DNA of 64,000 nt from assembly GCA_052161605.1 (NCBI GenBank), contig CP197409.1; one strand, written 5' to 3'. Position numbers and translations under genes: made by a program. This DNA comes from JBKCUI01 sp052161605 (lineage in GTDB: Bacteria; Planctomycetota; Planctomycetia; Pirellulales; Pirellulaceae). A model generated the notes under the pieces. It made no database searches, was not told where the DNA came from, and saw only the letters and a list, made by a program, of their open reading frames with translations. Positions 25,585-35,426 of this stretch are shown here, piece by piece. Within the stretch, counting starts at the first letter, position 1, and each line of letters starts with the position of its first letter.

Positions 25585-26892
25585 TCAAGAGACCTTGACC
25601 AAGCCCTCAGATTCAGGCTCAGGTGCTTTGTCGAGTAATGGTTCAAAATCCTCGTTTCGAGGATCTATCTCCATGAGCACAGGCGTGGATACCGGCGCGA
25701 CACCAATGCAATGAGTTTGCTCGGCGACTTTTGGCGCGGTCTGTCGCCAGAAAGCCAGCAGGTTTAAGCCGGCTAGCAATGCCAAGGTGACCGCGATGAA
25801 CCAGAACAATCCACGGGGCCCCACTATTTGGAGCGCGGCCGCGCCTCCGACAGGACCTATCACCGTTCCTAATCCAAACGCCAATAGCAAGGTGGCGCTG
25901 GCCGGCACGATCTGGGCATGATCCAGGACATCATGCGTGAGGGCCAAACTGAGCGCGTACAGGCAGGAGGCCAAGCCGAAGAACAACGCCGAACAAGTGA
26001 ACAGCCAGGCTAGCGATGGCTGACTGTAGATACCCGCCATTACCGCCGCCGCGAGACTCGCCAAGGTAACACCCAAGATGACTAATCGACGAGGAAGGTA
26101 GTCGGATAACCAACCAATCGGCCACTGAAACAGCATGGCCGCCAGCACCGCAACGCCCATGTAAGTGGAAACTTGTTGTATCTCCAAACCTGATTGAACC
26201 GCGTAAATGGGTCCCACCGCCGAGAAGGCACTCATGACTACTCCGCTCAGCAGGGCCGCTAGTAATCCAATTGAGGATAACCGCATCAATTCACCGATGC
26301 CCAAACGGTTTCCCTCATGCAACTCTGGAGCTGGCGAATGGGTCAACGACAAGGGCACCAAGGATAGAGCGATTAAAACTGCTGCCAGTACGAACAATTG
26401 AAACTGGCTTGGATCTCCCACTCCCAGCAGAAATTGACCGCTTGAAGCCGCCAGATAAAACACGATCATATAGACGGCCAGGAGCGTGCCTCGAGTCGCC
26501 TCGGTAGCCCGTGCGTTCACCCAACTCTCGGTTACTAGCATCAAACCCGCTACGCATGCTCCCACTATCACGCGCAAGGCCATCCATCCCGCAACCGATA
26601 GGTGCAGACTGTGCAAGAGGACGGCGGCGGTAGCCACGGCGCCAAAAGTGGCAAAGGCTCGGATGTGCCCAACTCGCTTGACAATACGTATCCCGAAAAT
26701 ACTTCCCAGCACAAATCCCAGTGAATAACCTGCCAAGACCAATCCCGCCAGGGAAGAACTGTAAGCTTCCAATTCAAGGCGAACCGCAAGCAATGTCCCT
26801 AACATGCTGTTGCCTAGGATTAACAAGGCTAGACTCAAAAACAAGGCGATGATACATAGCAGCACATCGCGGGTACGTTGTGTCAGCTCCAT
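25585..26892 (-). CDS. MFS transporter, YcaD-like
   Basis: A 435-residue protein with about twelve hydrophobic helices in two halves and the MFS loop 2-3 motif in degenerate form (GSIFGIRIVKRVGHIRAF) plus its second-half equivalent (GWLSDYLPRRLVILG). VTESWVNARATEATRG in helix 4-5 is the strongest pointer to the YcaD-like branch. Expected to be a secondary transporter of the cytoplasmic membrane; the substrate of this branch is not settled. The hydrophilic C-terminal 40 residues are acidic and probably cytoplasmic. Confidence 0.85.
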   Translation of the reverse strand: MELTQRTRDVLLCIIALFLSLALLILGNSMLGTLLAVRLELEAYSSSLAGLVLAGYSLGFVLGSIFGIRIVKRVGHIRAFATFGAVATAAVLLHSLHLSVAGWMALRVIVGACVAGLMLVTESWVNARATEATRGTLLAVYMIVFYLAASSGQFLLGVGDPSQFQLFVLAAVLIALSLVPLSLTHSPAPELHEGNRLGIGELMRLSSIGLLAALLSGVVMSAFSAVGPIYAVQSGLEIQQVSTYMGVAVLAAMLFQWPIGWLSDYLPRRLVILGVTLASLAAAVMAGIYSQPSLAWLFTCSALFFGLASCLYALSLALTHDVLDHAQIVPASATLLLAFGLGTVIGPVGGAAALQIVGPRGLFWFIAVTLALLAGLNLLAFWRQTAPKVAEQTHCIGVAPVSTPVLMEIDPRNEDFEPLLDKAPEPESEGLVKVS

Positions 26893-27608
26893 AGCTCCAA
26901 CTCCCTTTAGCGATAATTAAAGTGAAATCCAAGACCCTAAAGATACCCTGCCCCAAAATTCGCGCCGCAAACTCGCTAGTTGGGCTGGCCGTTCACAAAC
27001 CCGGCAAACGTGTGTGGGGAAAGCGTGGCTTGCTACGCACATCTCGACAATCGCGTAAGGAATCGATATGGCCCGCCACAAAGTGGATAACTTTTCCGAC
27101 AATATAGTATATGCCCGCGCAGCCTATCTTCCAACCGCAAGTTAGCTGCTGTCGAAGCGACGCCATCGTCCAGGCGTTCATCAACAAAACATCTTCTGTG
27201 CAACAGTTCGTTCTGGCGTTTGACATGGCTACAGTTGAGGAACGTTTGGCAGCAAGGTTAAGGGGCAGCATACGATAGACATTTGCACTCACCTGGAGAG
27301 TCGCAGACTGGTTATCAAATTTATGTCTGCGTTGGGACCTCTTTTGAAGTGGGGAGCGGTTGGAATGCCTACCAGCCACCTCTTGGCCATGCTCCGTGCT
27401 CATTCGGTATGGGGGCTTCGAACAGACGATGAAATTATTATGCGATGATTTCTGCCCAGAATTATTTCTGCCCGGAATGGAACGCTGAGATTTTTCTCTC
27501 TCAGTCTGGAATAGAGGGGATTACTATCCCCCAGCGGGGTTTTGAGTTAGAATGAAGTTCCCACTGGACGCCTTTCCTCACCTCAATCCCCTCGAGACTC
27601 TCTCCGTA
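26893..27608. other. Long divergent intergenic region
   Basis: About 700 bp between the divergent MFS and dehydrogenase genes. It holds no recognisable gene. Small structures near the dehydrogenase start are CTGAGA...TCTCAG at 27485-27504 and GGGGAT-TACT-ATCCCC at 27516-27531, which could be regulator sites or part of an untranslated leader. A near-duplicate of TTTCTGCCCRGAAT occurs twice around 27445-27475. Confidence 0.5.
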
Positions 27609-30600
27609 ATGAAAGCCAAATCGATCCTGCTCAGTGCGATGGCTCTGCTACAAGCTGCCACCGCGAACACGTTCGGCCAAGATTCTTGGCACTGGACTTC
27701 CACGAAATTAAGTCCCCTGTTCTGGGCCGAAGGCGGAACGGCCGCAGACCTCGACGGCGATGGACATATGGACATCATCGCTGGTCCCAAAGTTTTCTTC
27801 GGTCCCGATTATAAAGTCGAGAAAGATCTGGTCCCCTGCCAGCCCTACTCGATCGTGGGCTATTCGCAATTCTTTCTTGCCTACGATTACGATGTCGATA
27901 AAGACTCTCACGTCGATGTGGTGATCATCGGCTTCCCCGGCCAAGAAGCCTATTGGTGCAAGAATCCCGGTGGAGCTAAGGCTCGGACGGAAACCTGGTC
28001 TCGCCATACCATCCTGGCTGAGGTAGACAACGAGTCACCCATGCTCGCCGATGTGACCGGGGACGGTATCCCAGAACTGCTTTGCTGCAACGGCGGATGC
28101 TTTGGCTACGCAGAGATTCCCGCCAACCCACAAGACCCTTGGCTCTTTACTCCCGTTAGCACCAACAACGGCTACCAACGCTTCACTCACGGCATCGGTG
28201 TGGGGGATGTGAACGACGATGGCCGACTCGATGTCCTCTCCAAGGATGGTTGGTGGGAGCATCCTGAAACCAGAACGGGCGAGCCGTGGACCTTTCATCC
28301 CTACCAATTCTCCGAGGCAGGTGGCGCGCAGATGTACGCCATCGATCTCGACGGGGATGGCAAAACCGAAGTCATCACCTCGCTGGCCGCACACGGATAC
28401 GGACTAGCAGTCTACCAAAAAAGTAAAACGACACCGGGCGATTGGGTTCGAATCGACATCATGACCGATAAGGTAGAGACCTCGCCAACCGGTCTGGCGA
28501 TCTCGCAACTACACGCCATCGACATGGCCGATATGGATGGGGATGGCAAGCTGGATATCATCACCGGCAAGCGATTCTGGGCTCACAACGGGAGCGATCG
28601 CGGTGAAAACGAGCCATGCATGTTGGTATGGTTCAAAGCCGTCGCCTCACCCAGCGGTCTACGTTTCATACCCAACATCGTAGACACCGACTCGGGCGTC
28701 GGGACTCAGATCACAGCGAAAGACATCAATGGAGACGGTCGAAACGATATCGTCTCGGTCAGCAAGCGTGGGGTGCATATACTTGTTCAAAAACCAGGTG
28801 ATGCACCGGTAGAGCCAGATTTAGGTGTCGCAGAGTCAACCGTTGCTATCAGCGATCCTCTCGGCGGATTCCGGCCTGCTTGGGGTGATGACAAGCCGAT
28901 GAATGTCGACTTCGAAGCGGGTGACTTGCGACACTGGGAAGCGACCGGTGCAGCTTTCTTTAATCAGCCCATCAAGGGGGACGCGGTGGCTGCTCGCCGC
29001 AACGATATGGCCAGCGGTCATCAAGGTGACTACTGGATCGGTTCCTATGAAGTCACCGGCGATGTCGCGCTCGGTACCTTGACCAGTCTCCCGTTTAAGC
29101 TTTCGCACCCATGGGTTTCGTTTTTGCAAGGTGGCGGCTCCAGCTCATCCACCAAGGTAGACATCATCGACTCCGAATCTGGCGATGTGATCGCAACATC
29201 GCGGGGTGCGAACGTGGAGGAGATGAAGCGAGCCGTCCTGAACCTGGAACGTGCCAAAGGCAAAACCGTTCGAATTCGGCTCACAGACAATAACAAGGAT
29301 GGCTGGGGGCATATCAACTTTGATGATTTCCGGATGCATTCCCAGGAACCCGCAATTCCGGAGAAAGAGAGATTGCCCGTTTTTGATCAACTCAGTTTTC
29401 GCTCCTTGCCACCCGATCGAGCCGCCGAGGAAATGACCCTTCCCGATGGCTTCACAGCTCAAGTAATCGCGGCCGAGCCAGCAGTTCGCCAGCCCATCGC
29501 CATGACCATCGATCACAAAGGTAGAGTCTGGGTCGCAGAAGCGTACCAATACCCCCTCAGGGCTGAGGGGGATTTCGGAAAAGATCGCGTTTTGATTTTC
29601 GAAGACACCACCGGTGACGGGTACTTGGATTCCTCCAAGGTCTTTGTCGACAATTTGAATTTGGTCAGCGGCATCGAGGTTGGATTCGGTGGCCTGTGGG
29701 TGGGAGCTGCTCCTTATCTGCTATTCATTCCCGATGAGAATGGAGATGATGTGCCGGACGGACCTGCTAAAAAAGTTCTCGATGGCTGGGGATGGCAAGA
29801 TACTCACGAAACGCTCAACAGTTTTATCTGGGGGCCGGATGGTTGGCTATATGGTTGCCACGGGGTCTTTACCCATTCCAACGTCCGCGTCCTAAAAAAG
29901 GATGGGACCGCTTCGAAGGGGACACCCATCAATGCAGGCATTTGGCGATATCACCCGCAAAGCGAAACCTTTGAGGTCTTCGCCCATGGTACGAGCAACC
30001 CCTGGGGAGTTGACTTCAATGATACGGGCGACGTGTTCTTGACCGCATGCGTCATTCCACACTTGTACCACGTTATCCCCATGGCGCGCTACCAAAGACA
30101 AGCGGGCCAGCACTTTAATCCTTACACGTACGCCGACATCGGCACGATTGCCAAGCACCGCCACTGGCTAGGCGACAATCCTCACGCGGGCAACAATCGA
30201 AGCGATAGTGCAGGTGGTGGACATGCTCACAGCGGTGCGATGATTTACTTGGGTGGCAGCTGGCCCGAGAAGTATCGCAATCAGATCTTCATGAACAATA
30301 TTCACGGCGCTCGGCTGAACCAAGACCAATTGGCTCGCCATGGCAGCGGTTACGTTGGAGACCGTGCGCCCGACTTTCTCTTAGCAAACGACCAGAGCAG
30401 TCAGATTCTGTATTTCCGTTCGGGACCGGACGGGCAAGTGATCGCAATCGATTGGTACGACGCTCATCAATGCCACACCAATGATCCAGCCAATCACGAT
30501 CAGAGCAATGGCCGTATCTATCGAATTTCTTACAACAACACAAAGCCGGTCAAGGTAGACTTAGCCCAGGCCACTGACTCGCAATTGGTTGCGTACCAGC

Positions 30601-32312
30601 TCGATAAGAATGATTGGTACGTGAGAACAGCTCGTCGGCTTCTCATGGAACGAGCCTACTCGGGCAAGCTGGCATCGTCTACCACTAGCGAGCTGCGCAA
30701 ACTCCTCGATCATCAAGAAGGCCGCATCAACCTGCGAGGTCTCTGGGCATTAGCCGCTTGCCAAAAGCTAACGGCAGCCGATCTAGAAAAGGCCATGCGT
30801 GATACCGACGAGCACGTCCGAGGCTGGGGTGTTCGGTTTTTGGTGCAACCCAATTCAGCAGCCAATGCTGACGATTACGCCAAGCTTTTAGCCACTGGTG
30901 TCCTAACAAAGCTATCCGCTAACGAAACCTCGCCGTTGGTACGCCTGGAATTGGCGTCCGCTGCACAGCGACTAGAGCCAAAGCAGGCTTTAGGCATCGT
31001 ATCCTCACTGATCACCCACGGAGAAGATAGCAGCGATCATAATTTGCCCTTGATGGTTTGGTACGCCGTCTCTCGACTACTAGAAACTTCGCCAGCTGAA
31101 ATGATCGCGCAACTCGATCGCAACCAGATTCCACTCGTAGGTGAGTTCGCGGCGCGGCAAATCGCACAAGTCTGGTTGGCCGAAGCTACCGACGCCAGAA
31201 GTGCGAGCTTGGTCCAGTTTATGAGCACCGCCGCATCCACCAAAGACATCGCTCAGTCAACACGCATGCTCGATTCGATCCTCCGTTCCCTCGAAGGCAA
31301 ACGAACAGCCGACGCCCCGAAAGGTTGGGACGCGGTTTCCAAGAAACTCATCAACCACGCGGACAGCAATGTTCGCATTCGAGGTGCCCAGCTTGCTAGC
31401 AAGTTTAACGACGTGGCCGCGTTGGAAACATTGCGCACCATGGTTCGAAATACCAAGATGGATACCACGGAACGAGTTTCCGCTTTGAACATCCTCAAGC
31501 AGGTCCAAGCGGCAGGCTTGCAAGACTTGGGTTTTGATTTGCTCCCTGAAACAGAACTGCGATCTGCTGCGGTGTCAGCGATTGCCGAATCATTGGATGA
31601 GAAAAGTGCTGGGCAGCTCATTGATGTAGCTACCAAGTGGGAGTCTGCCTCGGACCGAAGAGCCGTAATGTTCGCCTTGCTCAGGCGAAGCGGTACGACC
31701 AGTTCGTTGCTAGGTGCTATTGAGTCCAAGGCGTTCAGTCCCTCAGAGCTTACGGCGGACATGGTGGCTCAGATCCAGCGATTGGGAGACGCGGGCTTGA
31801 TGGATAAAGTCGCACAGGTCTGGGGTACGGTTCGCACGTTGGACCAGGACAAACAAAAAGCGATTCTCGAAATTCGAAAGATAGTCGAGAGCGACAAGCC
31901 GGACGTCGATTTGCAGATGGGTAAGACCGTGTTCACAAAGATTTGTGGGCAGTGTCATGTGTTGTTTGGAGAGGGGGGCAAGATCGGTCCAGAGCTCACT
32001 GGATCCAATCGACGAGATCTCAACTACTTGCTCGAGAACATCATGGATCCATCGGCCGTGATGGCGAAAGAGTATCAGCCATGGATCGTGCGAACCGTCG
32101 ACGATCAAGTCTTCACGGGGCTTCTTAGGGAAGCCACCGAATCCTCGATCCGGTTGCAAACTGCTACGGAGGAAGTGGTGATCTATACCGCCGACATCGA
32201 TGAAAAGAAGCAAAGCGAGCAGTCCATGATGCCAGCAGACTTGTTAAGCCCGTTGTCCGAAGCGGAGATAGAGGCTTTGTTCGGCTATTTGAGATCGAGT
32301 GGCGGTAAGTAA
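27609..32312 (+). CDS. Secreted PVC-type dehydrogenase with FG-GAP, HEAT and cytochrome c domains
   Basis: The ATG at 27609 starts a signal peptide (MKAKSILLSAMALLQAATAN); 1567 residues. N-terminal 400 residues contain repeated calcium-loop motifs of FG-GAP/VCBS β-propellers (DLDGDGHMDII, DVNDDGRLDVL, DMDGDGKLDII, DINGDGRNDIV). A β-sandwich region follows (VRIRLTDNNKDGWGHINFDD). Next is the planctomycete putative membrane-bound dehydrogenase domain (MTLPDGFTAQVIAAEPAVRQ, KGRVWVAEAYQYP), then HEAT-like helices, then a C-terminal heme domain with CGQCH near residue 1446 and a Met-rich end (EQSMMPADLLSPLSEAEIEA). Such proteins are expanded in planctomycetes and are thought to act in the periplasm on carbohydrates, passing electrons to the heme; the substrate is unknown. 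Confidence 0.88.
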   Translation: MKAKSILLSAMALLQAATANTFGQDSWHWTSTKLSPLFWAEGGTAADLDGDGHMDIIAGPKVFFGPDYKVEKDLVPCQPYSIVGYSQFFLAYDYDVDKDSHVDVVIIGFPGQEAYWCKNPGGAKARTETWSRHTILAEVDNESPMLADVTGDGIPELLCCNGGCFGYAEIPANPQDPWLFTPVSTNNGYQRFTHGIGVGDVNDDGRLDVLSKDGWWEHPETRTGEPWTFHPYQFSEAGGAQMYAIDLDGDGKTEVITSLAAHGYGLAVYQKSKTTPGDWVRIDIMTDKVETSPTGLAISQLHAIDMADMDGDGKLDIITGKRFWAHNGSDRGENEPCMLVWFKAVASPSGLRFIPNIVDTDSGVGTQITAKDINGDGRNDIVSVSKRGVHILVQKPGDAPVEPDLGVAESTVAISDPLGGFRPAWGDDKPMNVDFEAGDLRHWEATGAAFFNQPIKGDAVAARRNDMASGHQGDYWIGSYEVTGDVALGTLTSLPFKLSHPWVSFLQGGGSSSSTKVDIIDSESGDVIATSRGANVEEMKRAVLNLERAKGKTVRIRLTDNNKDGWGHINFDDFRMHSQEPAIPEKERLPVFDQLSFRSLPPDRAAEEMTLPDGFTAQVIAAEPAVRQPIAMTIDHKGRVWVAEAYQYPLRAEGDFGKDRVLIFEDTTGDGYLDSSKVFVDNLNLVSGIEVGFGGLWVGAAPYLLFIPDENGDDVPDGPAKKVLDGWGWQDTHETLNSFIWGPDGWLYGCHGVFTHSNVRVLKKDGTASKGTPINAGIWRYHPQSETFEVFAHGTSNPWGVDFNDTGDVFLTACVIPHLYHVIPMARYQRQAGQHFNPYTYADIGTIAKHRHWLGDNPHAGNNRSDSAGGGHAHSGAMIYLGGSWPEKYRNQIFMNNIHGARLNQDQLARHGSGYVGDRAPDFLLANDQSSQILYFRSGPDGQVIAIDWYDAHQCHTNDPANHDQSNGRIYRISYNNTKPVKVDLAQATDSQLVAYQLDKNDWYVRTARRLLMERAYSGKLASSTTSELRKLLDHQEGRINLRGLWALAACQKLTAADLEKAMRDTDEHVRGWGVRFLVQPNSAANADDYAKLLATGVLTKLSANETSPLVRLELASAAQRLEPKQALGIVSSLITHGEDSSDHNLPLMVWYAVSRLLETSPAEMIAQLDRNQIPLVGEFAARQIAQVWLAEATDARSASLVQFMSTAASTKDIAQSTRMLDSILRSLEGKRTADAPKGWDAVSKKLINHADSNVRIRGAQLASKFNDVAALETLRTMVRNTKMDTTERVSALNILKQVQAAGLQDLGFDLLPETELRSAAVSAIAESLDEKSAGQLIDVATKWESASDRRAVMFALLRRSGTTSSLLGAIESKAFSPSELTADMVAQIQRLGDAGLMDKVAQVWGTVRTLDQDKQKAILEIRKIVESDKPDVDLQMGKTVFTKICGQCHVLFGEGGKIGPELTGSNRRDLNYLLENIMDPSAVMAKEYQPWIVRTVDDQVFTGLLREATESSIRLQTATEEVVIYTADIDEKKQSEQSMMPADLLSPLSEAEIEALFGYLRSSGGK

Positions 32313-32420
32313 GGCGAGCGAAAGATATAAAGATTGTCTAGTTGTCTCGACCACGGGAAAAACACACGAATACTTGTATCCCGACAGTTGGATAACCAAG
32401 CAGGAATTGCACGACCGGGA

Positions 32421-32430
32421 GGGGGGGGGG
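32421..32430. repeat. Poly-G tract (10 G)
   Basis: Ten consecutive G between the convergent 3' ends of the dehydrogenase and a lipoprotein gene. It is outside coding sequence, so any length change would be neutral or affect only transcript ends. Confidence 0.8.
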
Positions 32431-32459
32431 ACCGACTAAGCCGATGGGCGATTGGTGCG

Positions 32460-32972
32460 TTAGAGCTTGGCGAGTCCGGTGGCGTTGATAGTCAGGGTGT
32501 TGAGCTCGGAGTCAAAGATGCCGCTTCCTCGGACGACAATGTGCATGCCTCGCTTCAACTGAAAGAGTTGCTCAGCGCTGCCAGGGAAAGGCTTGCCGTT
32601 ACCATCGAGCATTCGGACAACAACCGTTGGAGCACTTTCGGCTCTCTTGCGACAAAATGGACAGGTCGACGGATCATGCCCAGGATCGCTGGCTTCCTCC
32701 CCCTCAGGAATCGCCGATACTAAAAACTCCGCCGACTTGGCATCAAACGTGTCACCCTTGCCTGCACCTACCATAACACTGACTAGGAACGTTTCCAATT
32801 CGCCGCATTGCAGCATCGCTTCGTCTAGCGTTAGCGGTCTTTCATCGCCAACCGTCAACTTAGTCAACTCAGGGACGGAGTTCGCTGTCTGACGATCGGA
32901 CGAACAACCAGACAGGAGGAGAGTGAGGCACACGCCAGCAATACCGAGCGGTTGCGACCAATGAGATAACAT
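32460..32972 (-). CDS. Lipoprotein with CPFC motif, unknown function
   Basis: 170 residues starting with a lipoprotein signal (lipobox LLSGC, modified Cys23). The mature part has a conserved-looking HDPSTCPFCRKR segment, with two Cys three apart preceded by His and Asp, which may bind a metal or be redox active, followed by a β-rich end (MHIVVRGSGIFDSELNTLTI) resembling an OB-like fold. It is followed, 100 bp away in the opposite direction of reading, by the His-rich lipoprotein gene on the same strand; both may belong to metal handling in the envelope, by inference from composition. Confidence 0.7.
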   Translation of the reverse strand: MLSHWSQPLGIAGVCLTLLLSGCSSDRQTANSVPELTKLTVGDERPLTLDEAMLQCGELETFLVSVMVGAGKGDTFDAKSAEFLVSAIPEGEEASDPGHDPSTCPFCRKRAESAPTVVVRMLDGNGKPFPGSAEQLFQLKRGMHIVVRGSGIFDSELNTLTINATGLAKL

Positions 32973-33071
32973 GGAAGAAATCCTATTTAAAAAAACACTG
33001 GGCGGGTATTCATCCCGCCCAGGTGAGTCTGATCCGGGTAAAGCCTGGACTCGTTGCCTCGTCCACTACCT

Positions 33072-33587
33072 TTATAGCTTTTCCCAAAGTGCTTTCAGTG
33101 CTGCAAGCTCGGCTTCAAAAGCTTCCTTGATGTCATCAAATTTGACTTCTTTGTTATCGTGAAGCCCCTCGTCGATCTTTCCAATTGTCGCAAAGAGTGC
33201 GTCGGCAGCAGCCTTGATGGCGGCTTGCTCTTCGTCGCTCTTCGACTCGGCCTTAGCCTTGGCGGCTAGGTCTTCGAGCAAGTGACCAATGTCGTGGATC
33301 TCATCATGAGCGGAGTCGAAATCTCCCTTCTCGCCAGCTTCCTTGATCTTACCGGCTAGCTCAACAACTTTGGTCACCGAGTCCTTTAGGCCGATCTTCG
33401 CACCGGCTTCATCGCCGTGTGAATGCCCGTCGTGAGAGTGCCCCTCATGGCTGTGGCCATCGTGGCTATGAGGCGCACCGTCGTGGCTGTGGCTGGAGGA
33501 CGAGCCATCCGTCGGCTTGCCGGGGTCACACCCAATGAAAAGGCAAGGAACAACGAGGGCTAGACCGAGTACGAGGCTGCGACGCAT
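33072..33587 (-). CDS. Histidine-rich lipoprotein
   Basis: 171 residues. The signal ends in LFIGC (modified Cys20). Residues 30-60 are a metal-binding-like array of Ser-His-Asp/Glu-Gly-His units (HSHDGAPHSHDGHSHEGHSH), repeated about five times, followed by an all-helical region resembling a four-helix bundle (VTKVVELAGKIKEAGEKGDF, IHDIGHLLEDLAAKAKAESK). This suggests a periplasmic zinc, nickel or copper buffer. No metal transporter is adjacent. The IS element inserted 32 bp upstream of the ATG probably cuts or replaces its native promoter. Confidence 0.78.
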   Translation of the reverse strand: MRRSLVLGLALVVPCLFIGCDPGKPTDGSSSSHSHDGAPHSHDGHSHEGHSHDGHSHGDEAGAKIGLKDSVTKVVELAGKIKEAGEKGDFDSAHDEIHDIGHLLEDLAAKAKAESKSDEEQAAIKAAADALFATIGKIDEGLHDNKEVKFDDIKEAFEAELAALKALWEKL

Positions 33588-33609
33588 AATAAAACCTATC
33601 TTTAAGTGA

Positions 33610-33618
33610 GTAAAGGAA
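33610..33618. repeat. Target-site duplication, left copy (GTAAAGGAA)
   Basis: This 9-bp sequence is repeated exactly at 35310-35318 on the other side of the insertion sequence. Confidence 0.93.
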
Positions 33619-35309
33619 GGGTGTGACCGGTTGTTCTGTTAGTTACGACGCCATTGCCAAGAACTGATCGCTATAGTTCACTCGTTTCTTACCGTAGATC
33701 GAGAGGTTTACCGTTCGGTGCGTTGTGGCTAAGACATCCCAAAGCTCACTCGCTTCGATGCAGCGAAGGTTCAGCATGGTCTGGGCTCCTTTTTCCTTCC
33801 ATCTCATCCCACTCTTTTCCATTCGATCCTTGGGCACATGCCGACAGGCTCCTTCAATATACCCAGTGCATATCGGATAGCCTTTTGCCAAATACTCACC
33901 GTACTTGATTCGTGAGCGGTTGTTTTCCAAATACTTCACGATCTTGCCAAGCTCTTCGCGTTGTGCTTTTTTTATGCCCTTGCGTCTCATCGCAGTCTTG
34001 ATTCCTATGATCATTAGACCTTCGGTTCCCTTAAGCAGTAGCAGCAGCTGTTCGCGAACATACGAGCTTTGCGAATCTGGTTGGATGATCTTCGCGGCTG
34101 CCCAGATTCGCGGAAGTACATGCATCAGGTCCAGTATTTCAATCGTGTTCCATCCCTCCTGGTACTCATGCGCTAAGTTCCAAAGTGATGGTTGCCCGTC
34201 GTGCATAACCAAAATCTCTTGACCCTCTCGGTGGCGTCGGAGCGTATTGGCAGTTAGCCATTGCTGAGCTTGCTCTTCAGCGGACTTACCGATCACGTTT
34301 CCGTTAGAATCATGCTTGGTCAACGCCCCAAAGTACCGAGGATTCTTCGGCTTAGCTTCTGATCTACTTGTCTCGCCTGACTCAGGCTCATGGAATAAAG
34401 CATCAATGATTTCTGTAGCCGTTCGAACATCGCGATCTACGGTATACACTCCGGCCATGCACGCCATTTGTTTCTGCCCCGGCTTGGGGCCCATGCGTTC
34501 GACAGAAGCACCCACAGGTGTTTTTTCCGTTTGCTTGCGTACCATCGGGATGCCTTTGTTGTCACTGGTTTGGACCAAGAGTTCTGCCTCGGTAGCTCGA
34601 TCGATCGATGGCGGATTATCGAGTACCAAGGCCGCTGATTTTCCCAATCGGCTTCCGATCCGTTCGGCGCTGTCGACTGGGACGTGGAGTGACGTGATTC
34701 GTTCCAGTAACCCAACCGCTTTATGGAAGGAAGATTCGGTCGCATGAGTTCCGACCCACGACTCGAAGACCAAGGAATAATCATTCTGCGGGAGCCCTAA
34801 ATGCTCGTCCAAAGGAATGGCTTGGATCGCTTGATCGGGTGTTGTTCCATAGACGTAGCGTTCGATTCTGAAATCGCCAAAGATGGAGCGATACCTCCGA
34901 GTCCGTTTGGGCATTCGATTATAGACTCGCCCTTTCTTCTCGATGGTAGGTCCAACATCTCCCTGGCCTGCTTGCTCGATGATTGTTCCAATCAATGCAT
35001 GTCCGAGAGCCATTAGTCGCTTGTGTAAATCAAGCTCCGTTTGGTCGATCGCTTGCCCCGTACGAAAAGCTGTGTTAGCCAGCTCTTTAAGCTGTGCGAC
35101 AATACAATCTACATTCTGGAAATCCAACGATTCGTTCATGATTTGACTCCGTGATTGAGAACCGACGAAAAAGCTCGCCGTTACCCTTATTATCTCTCTC
35201 AATACTGAAAACGAAACCAATTGGTTGTCGCCGGAAATGATGCCACAATATCTTGTGCTAGCAAATCGCGACTCACTACCGACTAAGCAACGATGAGCCG
35301 GTCACACCC
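33619..35309 (-). mobile_element. Complete ISKra4-like insertion sequence, 1691 bp
   Basis: The ends are 12-bp perfect inverted repeats: GGGTGTGACCGG at 33619-33630 and CCGGTCACACCC at 35298-35309. A 9-bp direct duplication of the target (GTAAAGGAA) flanks them. It carries one full-length transposase gene. Intact ends, intact duplication and an unbroken gene indicate a recent insertion that may still be active. Confidence 0.93.
33643..35139 (-). CDS. ISKra4-family transposase
   Basis: 498 residues from the ATG at 35139 (MNESLDFQNVDCIVAQLKEL); the frame continues upstream to 35220 but that part runs into the element's leader. Typical family features are the N-terminal zinc-free region with RVYNRMPKRTRRYRSIFGDF, the central GVYTVDRDVRT stretch, the acidic catalytic neighbourhood ILVMHDGQPSLWNLAHEY and EILDLMHVLPRIW, and the C-terminal YIEGACRHVPKDRMEKSGMR followed by LNLRCIEAS. 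It probably uses DDE chemistry to move the element by cut or copy and paste. The gene nearly fills the element, as usual for this family. Confidence 0.92.
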   Translation of the reverse strand: MNESLDFQNVDCIVAQLKELANTAFRTGQAIDQTELDLHKRLMALGHALIGTIIEQAGQGDVGPTIEKKGRVYNRMPKRTRRYRSIFGDFRIERYVYGTTPDQAIQAIPLDEHLGLPQNDYSLVFESWVGTHATESSFHKAVGLLERITSLHVPVDSAERIGSRLGKSAALVLDNPPSIDRATEAELLVQTSDNKGIPMVRKQTEKTPVGASVERMGPKPGQKQMACMAGVYTVDRDVRTATEIIDALFHEPESGETSRSEAKPKNPRYFGALTKHDSNGNVIGKSAEEQAQQWLTANTLRRHREGQEILVMHDGQPSLWNLAHEYQEGWNTIEILDLMHVLPRIWAAAKIIQPDSQSSYVREQLLLLLKGTEGLMIIGIKTAMRRKGIKKAQREELGKIVKYLENNRSRIKYGEYLAKGYPICTGYIEGACRHVPKDRMEKSGMRWKEKGAQTMLNLRCIEASELWDVLATTHRTVNLSIYGKKRVNYSDQFLAMAS

Positions 35310-35318
35310 GTAAAGGAA
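35310..35318. repeat. Target-site duplication, right copy (GTAAAGGAA)
   Basis: Exact copy of 33610-33618. Confidence 0.93.
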
Positions 35319-35320
35319 CG

Positions 35321-35344
35321 ACTCTGTGGTCGAAACCACAGAGT
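35321..35344 (-). terminator. Perfect 10-bp hairpin after the esterase gene
   Basis: ACTCTGTGGT (35321-35330), loop CGAA, ACCACAGAGT (35335-35344). It lies about 80 bp beyond the stop of the minus-strand esterase gene and immediately next to the IS target site. There is no T-tract, so termination efficiency is uncertain; originally it also lay upstream of the His-rich lipoprotein gene. Confidence 0.6.
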
Positions 35345-35426
35345 TTAAGTTCATGTTTTCTTAAGATCCAATATACGCTACGCAATCGATTGCGGAGGGT
35401 TCGATAGAAGATTTTCCTTCGGTTGC

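Noticed and set aside
27111..27278. 55-codon plus-strand frame (MPAQPIFQPQVSCC...)
   Set aside because: Too short and without recognised motif; cannot be told from chance.
26993..27403. 136-codon minus-strand frame in the MFS-dehydrogenase gap
   Set aside because: No recognisable family; composition is rich in Arg, Ser and Thr like random frames; no ribosome binding site seen.
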